Notes under the pieces: generated by a model | Database searches by the model: none | Seen by the model: the letters and a program-made list of their open reading frames with translations, nothing else | Told to the model about the DNA's origin: nothing | In this document: piece by piece, positions 1 to 11,769 of the stretch | Position numbering within the stretch: the first letter of the stretch is position 1 | How the letters are laid out: every line of letters starts with the position of its first letter | Made by a program: the position numbers and the translations under genes | Assembly (NCBI RefSeq): GCF_029227915.1 | Contig: NC_079888.1 | Location: forward strand, 2,181,001 to 2,245,000 | Length of the DNA stretch: 64,000 bases | DNA from: Hydractinia symbiolongicarpus | Lineage: Eukaryota > Cnidaria > Hydrozoa > Anthoathecata > Hydractiniidae | Direction of reading: 5' to 3'

Positions 1-2
1 GA

Positions 3-571
3 TCTGGTCCTCATAGTATATATGGAAATATACCTGGAGATAAAAACCCTCTTCAATTAGACTTACCAACGTGGGTGAAAAAGATTGACGCCGTAATGAC
101 GTGGAATGGTAATGGACGTACGTACTATTTTGCCGGAGAATATTATTGGCGTTACAATGGCAAACGAAAGACTATGGACTCTGGTTATCCAAAAAGAATT
201 GTTGATGCTTGGAAAGGTCTACCAAGATCAATTGATGCTGCTTACAGCGATAAAGATAAAACCTTCTTTATCTCAGGATCGCAATACTACCTCTTCGATG
301 ACAAGTAAGTAAACGTTTACTCCAAAATTCTTTTGCATATTTAAACTCGCGACCACGACGTGTGTGATACGGTGATAATACCCCAATTGAATCTCCGTGA
401 TTGCATCGTTGACTATTTTTGTTTATTTTTAGGGCTATACGAGTGAAACCCGGATATCCTCAACATGTTGGACGCCAATGGTTAAATTGTGGCGGTAAAT
501 CCTCAGAAGTGGGAGGAATTGGTGGTCTTAGTATTGGTGAGGCGCATGCAAAAGAAGGCGTTCACCCATAA
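3..571 (+). CDS. Matrix metalloproteinase, 3' end: hemopexin-like C-terminal domain (partial)
   Basis: Two coding exons are visible, 3-304 and 433-571, joined by a GT-AG intron (donor gtaagt at 305, acceptor ending at 432); the frame is open from the left edge, so the gene begins outside the window. The product reads as hemopexin repeats: the blade pattern IDAVMTWNGNGRTYYFAGEY, then YWRYN, then RSIDAAYSDKDKTFFISGSQ followed by YYLFDD. The last exon has the single Cys (WLNCGG) that in secreted matrixins normally pairs with a Cys at the start of the propeller. Hemopexin domains of matrixins bind substrates and inhibitors outside the cell. The stop is TAA at 569-571. The catalytic part is not in the window, so the protein could be another hemopexin-repeat protein, but the neighbouring matrixin gene at 3946 supports a tandem MMP pair. 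Confidence 0.85.
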
Positions 572-1675
572 TTGTAAAATATAGTTGATAAAGGAAGATA
601 ATATTTTCGATGTAGAAAAAAAGAGCATTGTACTATATGACAAAGTTCTGTTAGATATATAAATTTTTATTTAAGTGGTGTTAAAATGGAATTTGCACAA
701 AATATACGAGTGTTGACAAATGATACTTGCAAATAATGAAAATAAGAGTAAGAATTGGCAAAGCTTGGATTTCCTTCTTTTTTATTTTTTATCTTTAATA
801 AACTACAATTTGAAAATTTAATAATAAAATAGTGATAAAATAGTGTTTTAATTTTAGAGAGGTTATGTATACTATTATTAACATTTCTACAGGACATCAG
901 ATGTTGTGTATTTATATTTATGTTACTTTTGTTATGAAGAATTTATAAACAAAAAAATTTTCGCCTTTTATTCTCATTGCATACTTTGTTTTACATAGAA
1001 AAGATCTCCACAAATATTCCAAACGAACGCCATGCGACTAGTCATATATCACTACTTTCTCGGGTATCTACTACAATTTGAAATATCTCCAGCTGAATGA
1101 TAAATGTACCAATGTATCAATTCAAATGATTGGTATTCTGATTTACTTTATAAGTACAACCAATCCATTCACAGTTAACACATGCATAAGTAAGAATGTC
1201 CCATATGAGTATCTGGAAATAATACTTGGGAAATTAGCCGTTTTTCAGCTCTTTCTCGAAATAGACAAACAGTATCAGTTGGTGTGTACTCTGCATCCTG
1301 TAGGCTGCAAAAGTTCTTCTTTGGCACAGGTGTACGCCAAATATCCAACGTCAAAAATACGCTATCTGCACTTCCCATAATTCGCATCCTCATTTTGTGC
1401 TGACATACTGACATCAGTAAAAATTAGACCCTTTAAGGTTTTGGACCTAACCAAATACCCTAACATCCTAAATCCGTTGTGAGCATTGATAAGTGCCCTT
1501 TTACAAGCTCGTAATTCGTGTCATTTAAGTGGTTTGTGGTTGCGATCTTTTGAAATTTCACCCTTTTCCCAAATATATTATGTCAGGGAGGTTGTAGGTA
1601 TTACTGGATCGTAGTCATGAATACGATCGTGCGGGCCGAGCTTAGTTGTATTTATAATGAATGGGAAACTTCGTT
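572..1675. other. Intergenic, no recognisable gene
   Basis: AT-rich sequence downstream of the first matrixin. The longest open frame (1078-1380, +, 100 codons) has no recognisable domain and no convincing splice context. I see no RNA gene. Confidence 0.5.
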
Positions 1676-2020
1676 AGATAAATAGGTAAAGATAAATAGA
1701 ATAGATAAATAGATAAATAGAAGTGCATATTTTACATGGCTAGCCTCACAAATAAAATAAGATGTACCCTGTCTATTATTTCCAGGAGGAGCCATGACTT
1801 AGGTAGGAAGTCTTGAGTGCTTAATGGTCATTTTAAGCTACGCAGACCCAATTACAGTCTCCGATCTACCAAATCGATCCGTGCAACATCCAACGACCCA
1901 CACAATGTGCCATCTCCCCAATTATCCTAACATGGCTTTGGTGAACCCGGGGCTATGGTAACATTCACTCGCACATATTAACTCGCCTCCAAGGGGAATC
2001 GAACCCCTCAGTTTGCGATA
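1676..2020 (-). mobile_element. tRNA-derived SINE, minus-strand copy
   Basis: Read on the minus strand, this has a B-box-like GGTTCGATTCC (about 1996-2006), a long conserved body including ATAGCCCCGGGTT and GGGGAGATGGCACA, and a tail of TCTA/TTTA repeats ending near 1676. The same body, in the same order, occurs on the plus strand at 55366-55722. The A-box end is degraded or truncated in this copy. A B box followed by a body and a short-repeat tail is the usual build of a tRNA-derived SINE. Confidence 0.75.
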
Positions 2021-3851
2021 AAATTGTTTATAACAACAAAAATGTGTTAACCTTATTATACCTAGGGAGGAAGAGGGAGAAACAAGTTTTTGGACCTTTT
2101 TTAATTCTTTCAGATTTTGTCATAAGTTTAATTTATTCTTTCTAATTTATATTGGATATAATGGTAAATATAACAAAATGTAATTAAATAGAACAAAACT
2201 GACAGCAAAATTTCAATGGAAAAAAATATTCAATCCTAAAGGTAAGAGGTTACTCGGTTTTTTTTTACCTGGAAACCTTCGTTACAACAAGTTAAAATTC
2301 TTTGGGAAACCTTTAAGTTATTTTAAAAATTAAAAAAGACATTACGTTTTGGTAGAATAGCAATGTCAGAAATGTGAAATGTTTCACAGAAGATACATTA
2401 GCTCTGCACTCTATGGATATCACAACTCAGAGACAGATAGAAGAATACAGGCTTGACTGTTCTCGCTTTTATATTTCGCAAAGTATTCGTTTATATCTGT
2501 CTCATTATTTCTCAAAACATATTGAATGATTTTAAATTTAATGAAACTCGTGAGATGACAGTGTAAATAATTATTTTCAAGTTTAATTATTTTTATAACA
2601 TACATTTTATGTTGTCGTACAGTCCAACTGTCAGAACAGTGAATATTCGAAAAAAATATCACAGGCAACGCTCCAGCTAATCAAAAATACCCTCCCTGTC
2701 ACGTACACAAACTTGATTCCAGACATTATTTAATATTTAAAAGAGGCAAAAAACATTACGGTAAGACATTTAGAAAATATGTAGAAACAGAAGAACTGTG
2801 CTATGATCATGCGTGGAAGGGGACAAACATTCAGCAACAGCATGTGTTTATGTCTTTCACCAGGAGTGATTATATTTTATGTAGATACTCTCGATAGTTT
2901 CGAGGAATATAATTTGTAAATTACTTTCAGGAGAAATCACAAATGCGTACTAGACTGTTTAAAACTTCAATTTGAGCTACATAAATCTTTCTGTCCAACT
3001 AGTCTAATTCTTAAAAACTTCGACGTTAATCAAAACAGTTTAAAAATATTGACAACCAGAGCCTTTGTAAATAATTCTTAAAAACTTCGACGTTAATGTA
3101 AATAGTCCAAAAATATGGCCATAAAGATGATTAAACAAAAGGCTGATATCAAATGAAGCATTGGTGACAACACAGCAATATCATCAAGGAAAATGTATCT
3201 GATGTATAAAAAGAATTATCTAAGGGTTATTTGATTTGACTTATCTTGATAACAAGTTTTTACTTTAATAGATCACAGTGAAAGTAATGAAATTATTCAA
3301 TTTTGAACGCTGAGGGTTAGGAGAATGATCAGAATTTAGTAGACGAAGCATCAGTGACATTATTATAGTGAATTTATAAATGTTTTTTTTTTCGTCTTTG
3401 GGTATTGTTTTGGCTCTGTAAACGAGTCTTAACTGATATTTTGTATTTTGTATTTTTTCAGTCCGTTCTTAGCCAACAAGGTTGAGATTTTATCCTGTAC
3501 AAATAAAGATTTCGTCCCCACTCCTTATAAGAGAGAAAAATTATGCTTAATTGGCCATTTCTACAAAATTTATACAAGAACTTGGAAAAACTCACAAATC
3601 TCTATTACCCGAACTTCTCTATAACTCCAACGGTTTCCGATTCCCCGTGGTTGTTCAAGCGTGTTATCGAACGTAAGCCCAGATTCATAGACAAATAATT
3701 TAGCTCTTTCATCTATAACGAAATGCAGCTAGCTAAAAAGACAAAAGCTTTCGAGATTTTTTTTTTTTGTTCGTTTGAGAAGTAGCAAATGACGTGAGTA
3801 ATCAGACACGTCGAAACTTATGTCAACAAAAACAATATTGACTTTAACATA
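2021..3851. other. Intergenic, upstream of the second matrixin gene
   Basis: No gene recognised. It contains a short direct repeat (ATTCTTAAAAACTTCGACGT near 3009 and again near 3074). Open frames here are short and AT-biased. Confidence 0.45.
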
Positions 3852-3859
3852 TGACGTCA
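3852..3859 (+). promoter_or_regulatory. CRE-like palindrome TGACGTCA
   Basis: A perfect CREB/ATF consensus octamer lies 87 bp before the start codon of the matrixin-like gene. A related half site (TGACGTGA) occurs about 60 bp further upstream. Placement fits a proximal promoter element; function is inferred only from motif and position. Confidence 0.4.
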
Positions 3860-3945
3860 TAAACACAGAGCTATCTGCTGACTACTTAAGTATGAAAACG
3901 TGGCAGTGATATAATTTTCAAATTCTTTTGAAGATTAAGAGGGAG

Positions 3946-6900
3946 ATGAAGATTTCCGTCATAGTAATAATTTTGTCTGTATTGAGTGTTTTTGATGCAA
4001 GGCCGGTCAAAAAGACACAAGATGAAAGAAAACAACGTGCGAAGGTAGAAATTCTTATTGATTAATTTGTTAAAGACAGTCCCATGCTTAGAAACTTACT
4101 TTCGTTCTACTTTGCTAAGCAGAAAGACTTTTTAATTTTTTGCTGTTCTCATAAAAGCATCGTGAAATTTTACCTTTTTTCATGCAGTCAAATCATTGAG
4201 GTGTGTTTTTTTCGTGCAAAAAATTGTCCCAAAGGGTTTTGTCGGTTCCAGTGTTCTTTTAGTTTGTTGATTATATGTCGGTCAGTCTGACCAACGTAGC
4301 AGGCTTCGCAACTTGGAAAAAACAATGTGATATACCACACGAATTTTTAGAGACTCATCAACCTTTACCATAAGAAGAACTGATTTTACCTTTTTGTCCA
4401 CCACTTTCATGTTTTACACATTCTAGCAGGGAATTAGTTAACAAGAACAAACTTTCGCCAAATTGTCCTAACATTAGGGAATTAAACTTCGCGAACCTGA
4501 CAAGAGCTCGCGAATTTTTTTTCCCGCGCAAATTACTTCCCCTTTGGTTGCAGCTTAGGCTTAAAAAAATAACAAATCTTTTTTTAGAGATATCTTATGA
4601 AGTATGGTTATATGGATCATTACGTTGCATTTCTCAGTGACACACAATTCCGCAGAATATTAAAAAGATTTCAACAATTCGCTAACTTACAGCAAACAGG
4701 TAATATTAAAAATAAAAATAATTGTTTGTTGTTTTTTATGTTTTTTACAGGTTACACGGAACACCAACCTCGTTGCCAGGGCATTTTGCCTTGTTGGCCA
4801 CTCCATTTTAACGGCTCAGGAGCCACAATACCCTGGGGATAAGACTACAGTAATGCTTCACTTAAGAGCGCGCACTAAATAAAGAGTCGTGCATTCGATA
4901 GAGTTTAGTTAATGAAAGTCACTTCTTAATTTGAAATTGACTTTTTTAAAATGACTATTCAAAATGGCAGATCTTAAAAAGAACAAGTAGGTATTGCTGG
5001 TTTTAAACTGATATTCATTATGCAGGGGGCGCAGTTGTAGAACTTATTTCGCAGGGTTCTAGAGACGCACATTCTCAAAATTTTGCGTCTCAATGCCAAC
5101 TGGTGGCGCGTCACGGTGTCACCATCCTATAACTTTATTATCTGTAGTTCATTAGCCCCTCAACACAGCTACTTCCTGAAACCAGTTGCTAACCATTGAA
5201 TTAAATGAACGTCCTCTTATCAGGGGCGGATCTAGGATTTTTTTATGGTTAGGCAAATTTTGTTTTTTTTTCAATTTTTTTTACGAGATACCAGAAGACC
5301 AGAAAGAGGTTTTCGAGGTGGTAACAAGTGCTTTTCGGCTACTAAGGCTATATAATAATATAAAATACAAATAAAAGTTTTGATACATAATGCGATAACT
5401 ACTCCCGTCTTTTTACTATCTTCCGACGTTTTGTATATGCCAGAATAATGTTTTTTATAAATTTGAGGTTAATCTAATAACCAGGCAAACAATTTTTCTT
5501 CTTTCTTCTTTCTTCTTCACTTGTATATAAGCAGAAACAGAAGTAATACCAATGGACGAATGAATCTAGCATTGAAATCAAAATAAATGATCAATTGTCA
5601 AACAACAAACCATGAAGTGAATGGAGCGCCACTCAACAGATACAATTATTTGCATCAAGACCAGTCAAAATGATAGGGTAAAAGGCTAAAGGTAAAAACA
5701 ATCATAATAAAAAACACACAAAATTTAGGAAAAACAGAACTTAAGTAATTACGTAAATCGATTGTGAAATTTGGACCTTACTCTGGAGGTGCTTTGTTAC
5801 AGTCAATTGCTTCCAGGAGAGGCCACAAAGGCAACTCGAGAATTAAAGTTACAGAAAACATTTTTGTCAAAAATAGGTAAGGTAAGTACATAAAAATGTA
5901 AGTATAATTTAGGCAATGATAAGGCATATACTAATATAAGTATAATTTAGGCAAAAGAATAGGTATGGTAAAATAAGAGGTACATATGTATATATAATAA
6001 AAGAAGTGTTCTACAATAACTTGAAGTAAGGTTTTATGAAGAAGGTAATAATGTAATTCACTTAAAGTTTAATCGTCTATTTTTCAATGAAAATTTCTCA
6101 ATAACATCAGAAATATTAGGAATGATGTTTTGATGTACATGCATTAAGGCTAAGCCATTTAGTCTATCTGAGTCCATGGTTGTGCGAGTAAATGTTTTTA
6201 ACCTCTTCATGGCTGAAAATGTCCTTTCACACTCGCAAGAAGTCACAGGTAAAGTGGCTAAAATTCTCAAGGCCACTTTTACATTTTCAAACCCAGTAAA
6301 ATTGACAGATTTCAATGTGGAGGAAATGTTGTTAGGTATAGGCCCTTCATATGATTTCCAGTAAATTTCCCAAAGTTCCAATTCATGTTCGATAGATTGA
6401 ACATTGGGCAAGTCTTCTAGATAGAATTGAAAGAAAGCATTGAACCTTTTTTTCCAATCTACATTTTCTTTGATAAGACTCAGCATTTTTTCTGGGAGGC
6501 TTGTGACCTAAAGAAAGTAAAAGTTAAAAATTAAACAAAATTCCCAACTATCACACAAGCAGCTGCTGGCTAGCTATACTCCATACTAAACTTAACAAAC
6601 TCATCAAAACATAAAACAAGATTACACTTGTCTCAGTTATCTTGTTTTTAAAAAAACAAACTATTCATATGATCGAGGTTATTAATTGAAGCTTTTGTTT
6701 TGATAAGAAAGACTTAATAACACGTTTTGTAAGAACATCTGTGGAGGTGGGGGTTAATTATTTCATAACAATCAGTGCTGGTGCTTAATAACTTTTAATG
6801 TTTTTCACAAAGAGGTACCTAATACTCAAGACAGAAAAAGCTACAAAAATTATCTAGCTACTTACTTCAAAGCAATAAATTTGTCTTTAGCAAAGGTTGG

Positions 6901-9138
6901 AATAAAGGTTTCAGCAACTAGATCGCGAAAATACTTCTTTCCAACATTATTAATCCTCTCATTATCCGAAAAGGTAGCTGAATCCAGAATTTCTTTTTTC
7001 AATTTTGCATACAACTCATTCAATTTATTCAAATCATTTGACTTGAAAGCTTCTTCAACAGTGTACTCCTGATCAAGGGAATCCATGTTGAAAAAGAAGG
7101 ACACACCCTTGGCCGCACAGAGATTTATGTAAAACTTACCCGCGGTCGTTTTAGGCGTTTTTCTTCTCGGTTTTAGAATTCTATTCATTTGAAGTTGAAG
7201 ACCCACGGACGTTTTAGGCGTTTTTTCTTCCGATTTAAGAATTCCATTCATTTGAAGTTGAAAACCCACGGACGTTTTAGGCGTTTTTTCTTCCACCCGT
7301 GATTTTCATTCATTTAAAACTTGGAAACCCACGGACGTTTTAGGCGAATCGGTATCTTGCCTAAAATCGCCCCGGGTTTACTTCTTATTGAATTTTTAAA
7401 AAAAAACAGTTCCTAACAACGCGCATCCAGGTTGGCGAAGCAAAGTTAGCACTACAAGACAAATTTACAAAAATATTTATTACTTTCACAAGTTATGCTA
7501 TATGGCATATTTTCCTTTTTTTTGCCCAAGCTTAGGCTTAGGCAATTGCCTAGGCTGCCTAACCCTAGATCCGCCCCTGCTTATTGAAGAAGTGGCATTA
7601 AAAAGATCAAAGCATCGCGTGGTATACCGCGTACTGAATGTGTTTATATTTCAAAAAGGTATGAATTTTTCTAGAGTTTGACCACAATATCTACCAATTC
7701 TTGCTTAGGTATTGTTGATGCACCAACATCGACCATGATGGATCAAACGAGGTGCGGCTTAAGGGATCCTCAAATGCGCTTCAACAAGTTAGGAGAATAT
7801 ATAGTTCAGGGAACAAAGTTTCACAAGGTATAATGCCCATGTTCTCATTACGTTAAGTGAAGATAAATAAAGACTTTAAAGAATAAAAGAGAAAAGGAGT
7901 GTGTGATATTTAAATTTTGCTTACTCTTTATTTGTTTAGAAAAACATAACATGGTGGTTGGAGAGAAAGGGAAAAAGTTTAGACAAAAAAACTATTCTCT
8001 CTGCTATCAAGAAAGCAATGAAACAATGGAGCAAAAACATTGATGTCAACCTTGTCGAAAACAAGGAAAATCCCGATATACTCATCCGATTTGTTACTGG
8101 ATATCACGAAGATCCGTACTCCTTTAATGGGCGCGGTCATTCTTTTGGTCACGCTTTCTATCCATTGAATAACAAAGGACTTAGTGGAGATATTCATATC
8201 GATGAAGATGAAAATTTTACAGCAGATAAAAATGATAAAATATCCTCAAACACTGTTAATCTTTTATGGGCAATTACACATTTGACAGGTGGGTCAAAGG
8301 AATTATGTTGTAACACCAACGGTGTTATCTATATAGTTGAAAGCTAGTTATATAATGTCTTAAAAAGGTTACTGCTGCGAAAGAAGATTTTTTAAATACA
8401 ATAAATCTTAAAGAGCAGCTAAATTCAAACGGTTTTATATTTAAACTATAAAAAATTTTGTTGCTGTTTGCTTTTAGGTCATTCTTTAGGCTTGGAACAT
8501 CAAAATGATCCAAACTCGATTATGTATCCATGGCATGTGATGAAAGATATTCAGCTGGATGCAAATGACATAAAGGGAGCGCAAAAATTATACGGTATTA
8601 AAAAAAACATTTGTTTACTTTTTACTGACTGTTATAGTCTGTAAACTTTCTCATAAACAAAGAACAATAACCAAGAATTTAGGTTTATTGTTTAAAGTGA
8701 TTCAATGTTTTTATTAATTTACTGGGTGTGTTAGGTCCCAAACGCAGTATCAAAACACCGTCAACAAAAGCGAAGACGGCAGTCAAAACAAATATAACCA
8801 TGAAGAGAAAGCCGATGCCGTCTAAAACATCAACTACGACAATAAAGACGTCAACAGAAACGCCAACGGTGACGATAAAAACGGCTACAACAGAAACATT
8901 GGCGAGAGACACGAAGAAAAAGCCGATGCCAGCTAAAACATCAACTACGACGATGACGACGTCAACAGAAAAGCCGACAGTGACGACAAAAACGGCTACA
9001 ACAGAAACATTGGCGAGAGACACGATTACAAATTCGACATCAGCGAAAACATCAACGACGACTACGAGAAAGACGACGTCAACAGACACATCAAAGAAGG
9101 CGACGACACAGACAGCAACTTACTTGCAAGTGGGATAA
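3946..9138 (+). CDS. Matrixin-like protein with Leu in place of the catalytic Glu and a Thr-rich repeat tail
   Basis: Six coding exons: 3946-4044, 4588-4699, 7709-7827, 7940-8288, 8478-8594, 8735-9138, all phase-consistent with GT-AG borders; about 399 residues. In order: signal peptide (MKISVIVIILSVLSVFDA), peptidoglycan-binding-like prodomain (RYLMKYGYM...LKRFQQFANLQQTG), cysteine switch (TRCGLRDPQ), and catalytic fold with structural zinc/calcium segments (SFGHAFYP, GDIHIDEDE). The active site reads HLTGHSLGLEH followed by a Met-turn SIMYP. The three zinc-binding His of HExGHxxGxxH are kept, but the general-base Glu is Leu, encoded by the TTG three codons before the exon 4 donor. Matrixins without this Glu are normally inactive, so a pseudoprotease, perhaps a zinc- or substrate-binding decoy, is inferred. 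Instead of hemopexin repeats the last exon encodes a Thr/Lys-rich tail with a 37-residue repeat, a likely O-glycosylated stalk. The intron at 4700-7708 holds a hAT element. Confidence 0.88.
6058..6486 (-). pseudogene. hAT transposase, C-terminal dimerisation domain remnant
   Basis: The 142-residue frame carries the hAT C-terminal signature ATLPVTSCECERTFSAMKRL, then KTFTRTTM and RLNGLALMHVHQ. Upstream on the minus strand, 6862-7296 encodes a second piece ending in a gtaagt donor, but joining it to an acceptor near 6508 shifts frame. No RNase-H-fold core with its catalytic acids is visible, so this copy cannot encode an active transposase. Confidence 0.8.
7146..7345. repeat. 63-bp tandem repeat near the right end of the hAT element
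   Basis: About three copies of a 63-bp unit containing CGTTTTAGGCG, CATTCATTTGAAG and ACCCACGGA, plus a partial fourth CGTTTTAGGCG. It produces the repeated peptide seen at the start of the 6862-7296 minus frame. Subterminal repeats of this type are usual in hAT elements and may be transposase binding sites. Confidence 0.75.
8811..9070 (+). repeat. 111-bp in-frame coding repeat of the Thr-rich tail
   Basis: Two full copies and one decayed third copy of a 111-bp (37-residue) unit. Each begins KPMP(S/A)KTSTTT and ends TKTATTETLARDT or close to it. The period is a multiple of three, so copy-number change would keep the frame. High Thr with scattered Pro and Lys suggests dense O-glycosylation. 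Confidence 0.85.
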
Positions 9139-10529
9139 CCATAAACACAAAATTTGATTGAATATAAATGCTTGTATAAATGCTTCATGATTAGTAACTT
9201 ATATTGGTTAGAATGTTTCCAAAGAGACTACTTACTAATTTAACTGTATTTATGTTGGCTTGTTGGGATCGAGGGGAAAGTTGTCGGACGTCAACTCAAT
9301 TACTTTAAACAAATCTAGAATAATCTAAACTTAAGGTACACAATTTTTTTACTGCAAACCATCCATGTTACAGTGGCATTGCAGAGGTTTTGTATTGCAG
9401 AGGTTTTGTATTGCAGAGGTTTTGTGAGATAACTGAGTGATATTACTTTCCTCTTCTCTTGAAGAAAAGCTTTTGAAGGTGCAGCGCTCTTATATTATCT
9501 ATCAAGAAAACAGAAAACTGAGGAGGGATAATCCAGAGAAAGTAGCGTTTTTAGAATTCTGATAGGTTGTTGAAAAAATATCCGTTGCATAAGGTTTGAA
9601 GCCTTCGGAAAATTGCCACGACTTTCGAAGCAAAAATAAGAGGTAGAGATGACAGAATCTAATGCGCATGCTCGTATACTGAACGTTAAAGGCTGTGACG
9701 AACTGACCAATAGCGATTAAATGAAAATAGAAATTAATGATAAGAAAAGCTAAGAATTAACGATAAAACATAGCCCGCTCAAACGCGTAGTAAATATCCT
9801 GAACCTGTTTACTGCGCGTTGTCATTTCTCAAATTTTGATTTGTCGTCTCTTGTCCAAATAAGGGGCAGTTCTTCACCGAGACCAACTTTTTTTAGAATA
9901 AATGTTAGAGATAACAAAAAAGAAAAACAACACACACATGGAAAAAGGAAAATATATATTTTCGCAAAAAGTAGTAAAAACAACATAAGAAACATTGATT
10001 TGTCTCGATAATACCCAACACAACTGCAACAATGTCAACGAAAAAAAACAAGATTCATCGTTTCCGATGTAATGATTGCCATTCTATGCCATAATTCCCA
10101 TAAATTTGACGACTGTTAATTTTGGCGCCTTAAGTATTTACGCATCTTCAAAACATGTATTCGCGCAGGAACAATTTTTACGCTGCTGAAATTGTCAATA
10201 TTGATGTACCTCATGCTACAAACGATGAGTAAACGTTATGAAATCTTTCGAATTATCGGCTGCACTTTTTTATACAGTTTTAGTGCGAACATTATTTTTC
10301 AAAGAAAACAGACCTATTTTGCGCAGATAATTAGAGAAGCGCGAAAATGAACAGAATTAGTGCATTGTGACTACCGCTGTATACCAAAACAAACATTGTT
10401 TAAAGAAAAAAAATATATATATGAAAAAAATAGAATATATATAATAATAAATATAAATCTATATCATAAATATAATAAACTTTAAAATGTACATATTTAC
10501 ATGCAGTAATTCATTCGATCCAATTCAGA
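9139..10529. other. Intergenic with a 16-bp triple repeat
   Basis: No gene recognised. At 9378-9425 a 16-bp unit (ATTGCAGAGGTTTTGT) occurs exactly three times. The rest is AT-rich with short frames only. Confidence 0.5.
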
Positions 10530-11096
10530 TCAATACCAGATATCGTCAGACAACGTTATGTTCTCAAAAGCAGATGTACAAAGATCGGGATCACACACCA
10601 CATTTTCATACCAAACTTTCCCTCGACATTTCCACATTAAACTCTCTTTATCCCAATATTTGTTAGCATCCCATTCACTTTTCTTTTTTCTTTTTTTGTC
10701 TTGACCTTTACGAGAGTCTTGTTTAACCCAAACTTGTTGCTTGTTGTCGTAATATTTATTTTTATCCCACTCCCTTGTGCTTTCCTTTCTCAACTGTCTG
10801 TTATTTTCACATTCCATTGCATGGCTGTTATCAAATCTCTTTCTAACAAATTGATTTGCACGTTTTTCTTGTACGACGCTTTGAATGAAGTTGGAGTTGT
10901 TTACAAGTTTGTTTTGTTCCCTCATGGATCGTAATGTTTTTACAAATAAATTATTACGCTGCATTTTTCCTGGAGGCAATGGCTGAGCTTTCGTATCAGC
11001 TGCAGACTTGACACTATGGAAATCCATTGTTTCATTGAAATTAAAAACTGTTTTAATTTCACGTGATCGACCTCTCCCTCTACCTTTACTGCCCAT
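10530..11096 (-). CDS. Unrecognised basic protein with two EWDxNKYxD...W repeats
   Basis: An uninterrupted 188-residue frame on the minus strand starts at MGSKGRGRGRSRE (ATG at 11096-11094) and stops at 10530. I chose this ATG over one six codons upstream because a splice-acceptor-like tgtgtttag lies 8 bases before it, so the upstream Met would be intronic or outron. An Arg-Gly-rich N-terminus is followed by a Lys/Arg-rich middle (DKKRKKKSEWDANKY). Two copies of a short motif occur, EWDKNKYYDNKQQVW and EWDANKYWDKESLMW, and the end is acidic and aromatic (SDDIWY). There is no signal peptide or membrane segment. I do not recognise the family; an RNA-binding or nuclear protein is a guess from composition. 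It may have 5' non-coding exons or a trans-spliced leader. Confidence 0.6.
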   Translation of the reverse strand: MGSKGRGRGRSREIKTVFNFNETMDFHSVKSAADTKAQPLPPGKMQRNNLFVKTLRSMREQNKLVNNSNFIQSVVQEKRANQFVRKRFDNSHAMECENNRQLRKESTREWDKNKYYDNKQQVWVKQDSRKGQDKKRKKKSEWDANKYWDKESLMWKCRGKVWYENVVCDPDLCTSAFENITLSDDIWY

Positions 11097-11769
11097 GACA
11101 ACACCTAAACACACAAATGGCTATGGTTATAAAACAAGGATCTAATCGCGAAACACCAGTATTTTGCAGGTTGAAGTCAACAGTCATTTTATTTTTTTAT
11201 AAATGTATACGTGTAGTTCACTTTTAACAGTGAAACATAATGTCACATGACTAACGTAGCGATTATATTTGACTTAAAACAGAGGTGGGATTTGACCCTT
11301 GGGATTTGTAGGTTGCAGTTATGACCTCCATGCACATTACGCATGCTCTAAGCATTCCAATTTATTACTAAGAGCTATCAGGTTATATCTCTGTTAGTGT
11401 CAAATTGACTTATATATCCCTCACATTCACCATGTCATTTTATAACATAATGCAGCTAGGGTTACAAGAAAAATTAATAGTATATAAAAGGTTCTCATCA
11501 TAGGCAGGCGCCTATGATGAGAAATGAAAGTATGAGGCTTTCTCCCATCTTTGCTTAGGGGCCTCATCCATACTCACATTGCCACGAGAAACGTGCAATG
11601 GACGTTTCTTTTCAAAGACACCCACCCACCCTGAGAAACGTCCACTGGTGGCAGTTATTTTTCCATAGAACAAAACCTATCCTACAAAGGTGAAAAGCCT
11701 TTTCCGCAGTTCTTTGGTGGTCCAGTGTAAGGGCGAAATAGCCTGTCCCTTCACCTTGAAATGAATTTA

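Larger units (their letters stand above)
5221..7579 (-). mobile_element. hAT-type DNA transposon, degraded, inside the matrixin intron
   Basis: Ends are inverted repeats: CAGGGGCGGATCTAGG at the left and its complement CCTAGATCCGCCCCTG at the right, with further matching GGTTAGGCA. A 5-bp CTTAT flanks both ends; the 8-bp duplication typical of hAT is not intact. Transposase remnants lie on the minus strand (6058-6486, and possibly 6862-7296). The CAGGGGCGGA terminus is common among animal hAT elements. The copy lies wholly within the 3 kb second intron of the matrixin-like gene, on the opposite strand. Confidence 0.8.

Noticed and set aside
4742-4842. Short Cys/Trp-rich frame after the matrixin prodomain exon
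   Set aside because: It lies after a good donor at 4700, and the cysteine-switch exon at 7709 joins in phase without it.
8685-9089. 134-codon Val-rich frame on the minus strand
   Set aside because: Exact antisense of the Thr-repeat exon; composition follows from the repeat.
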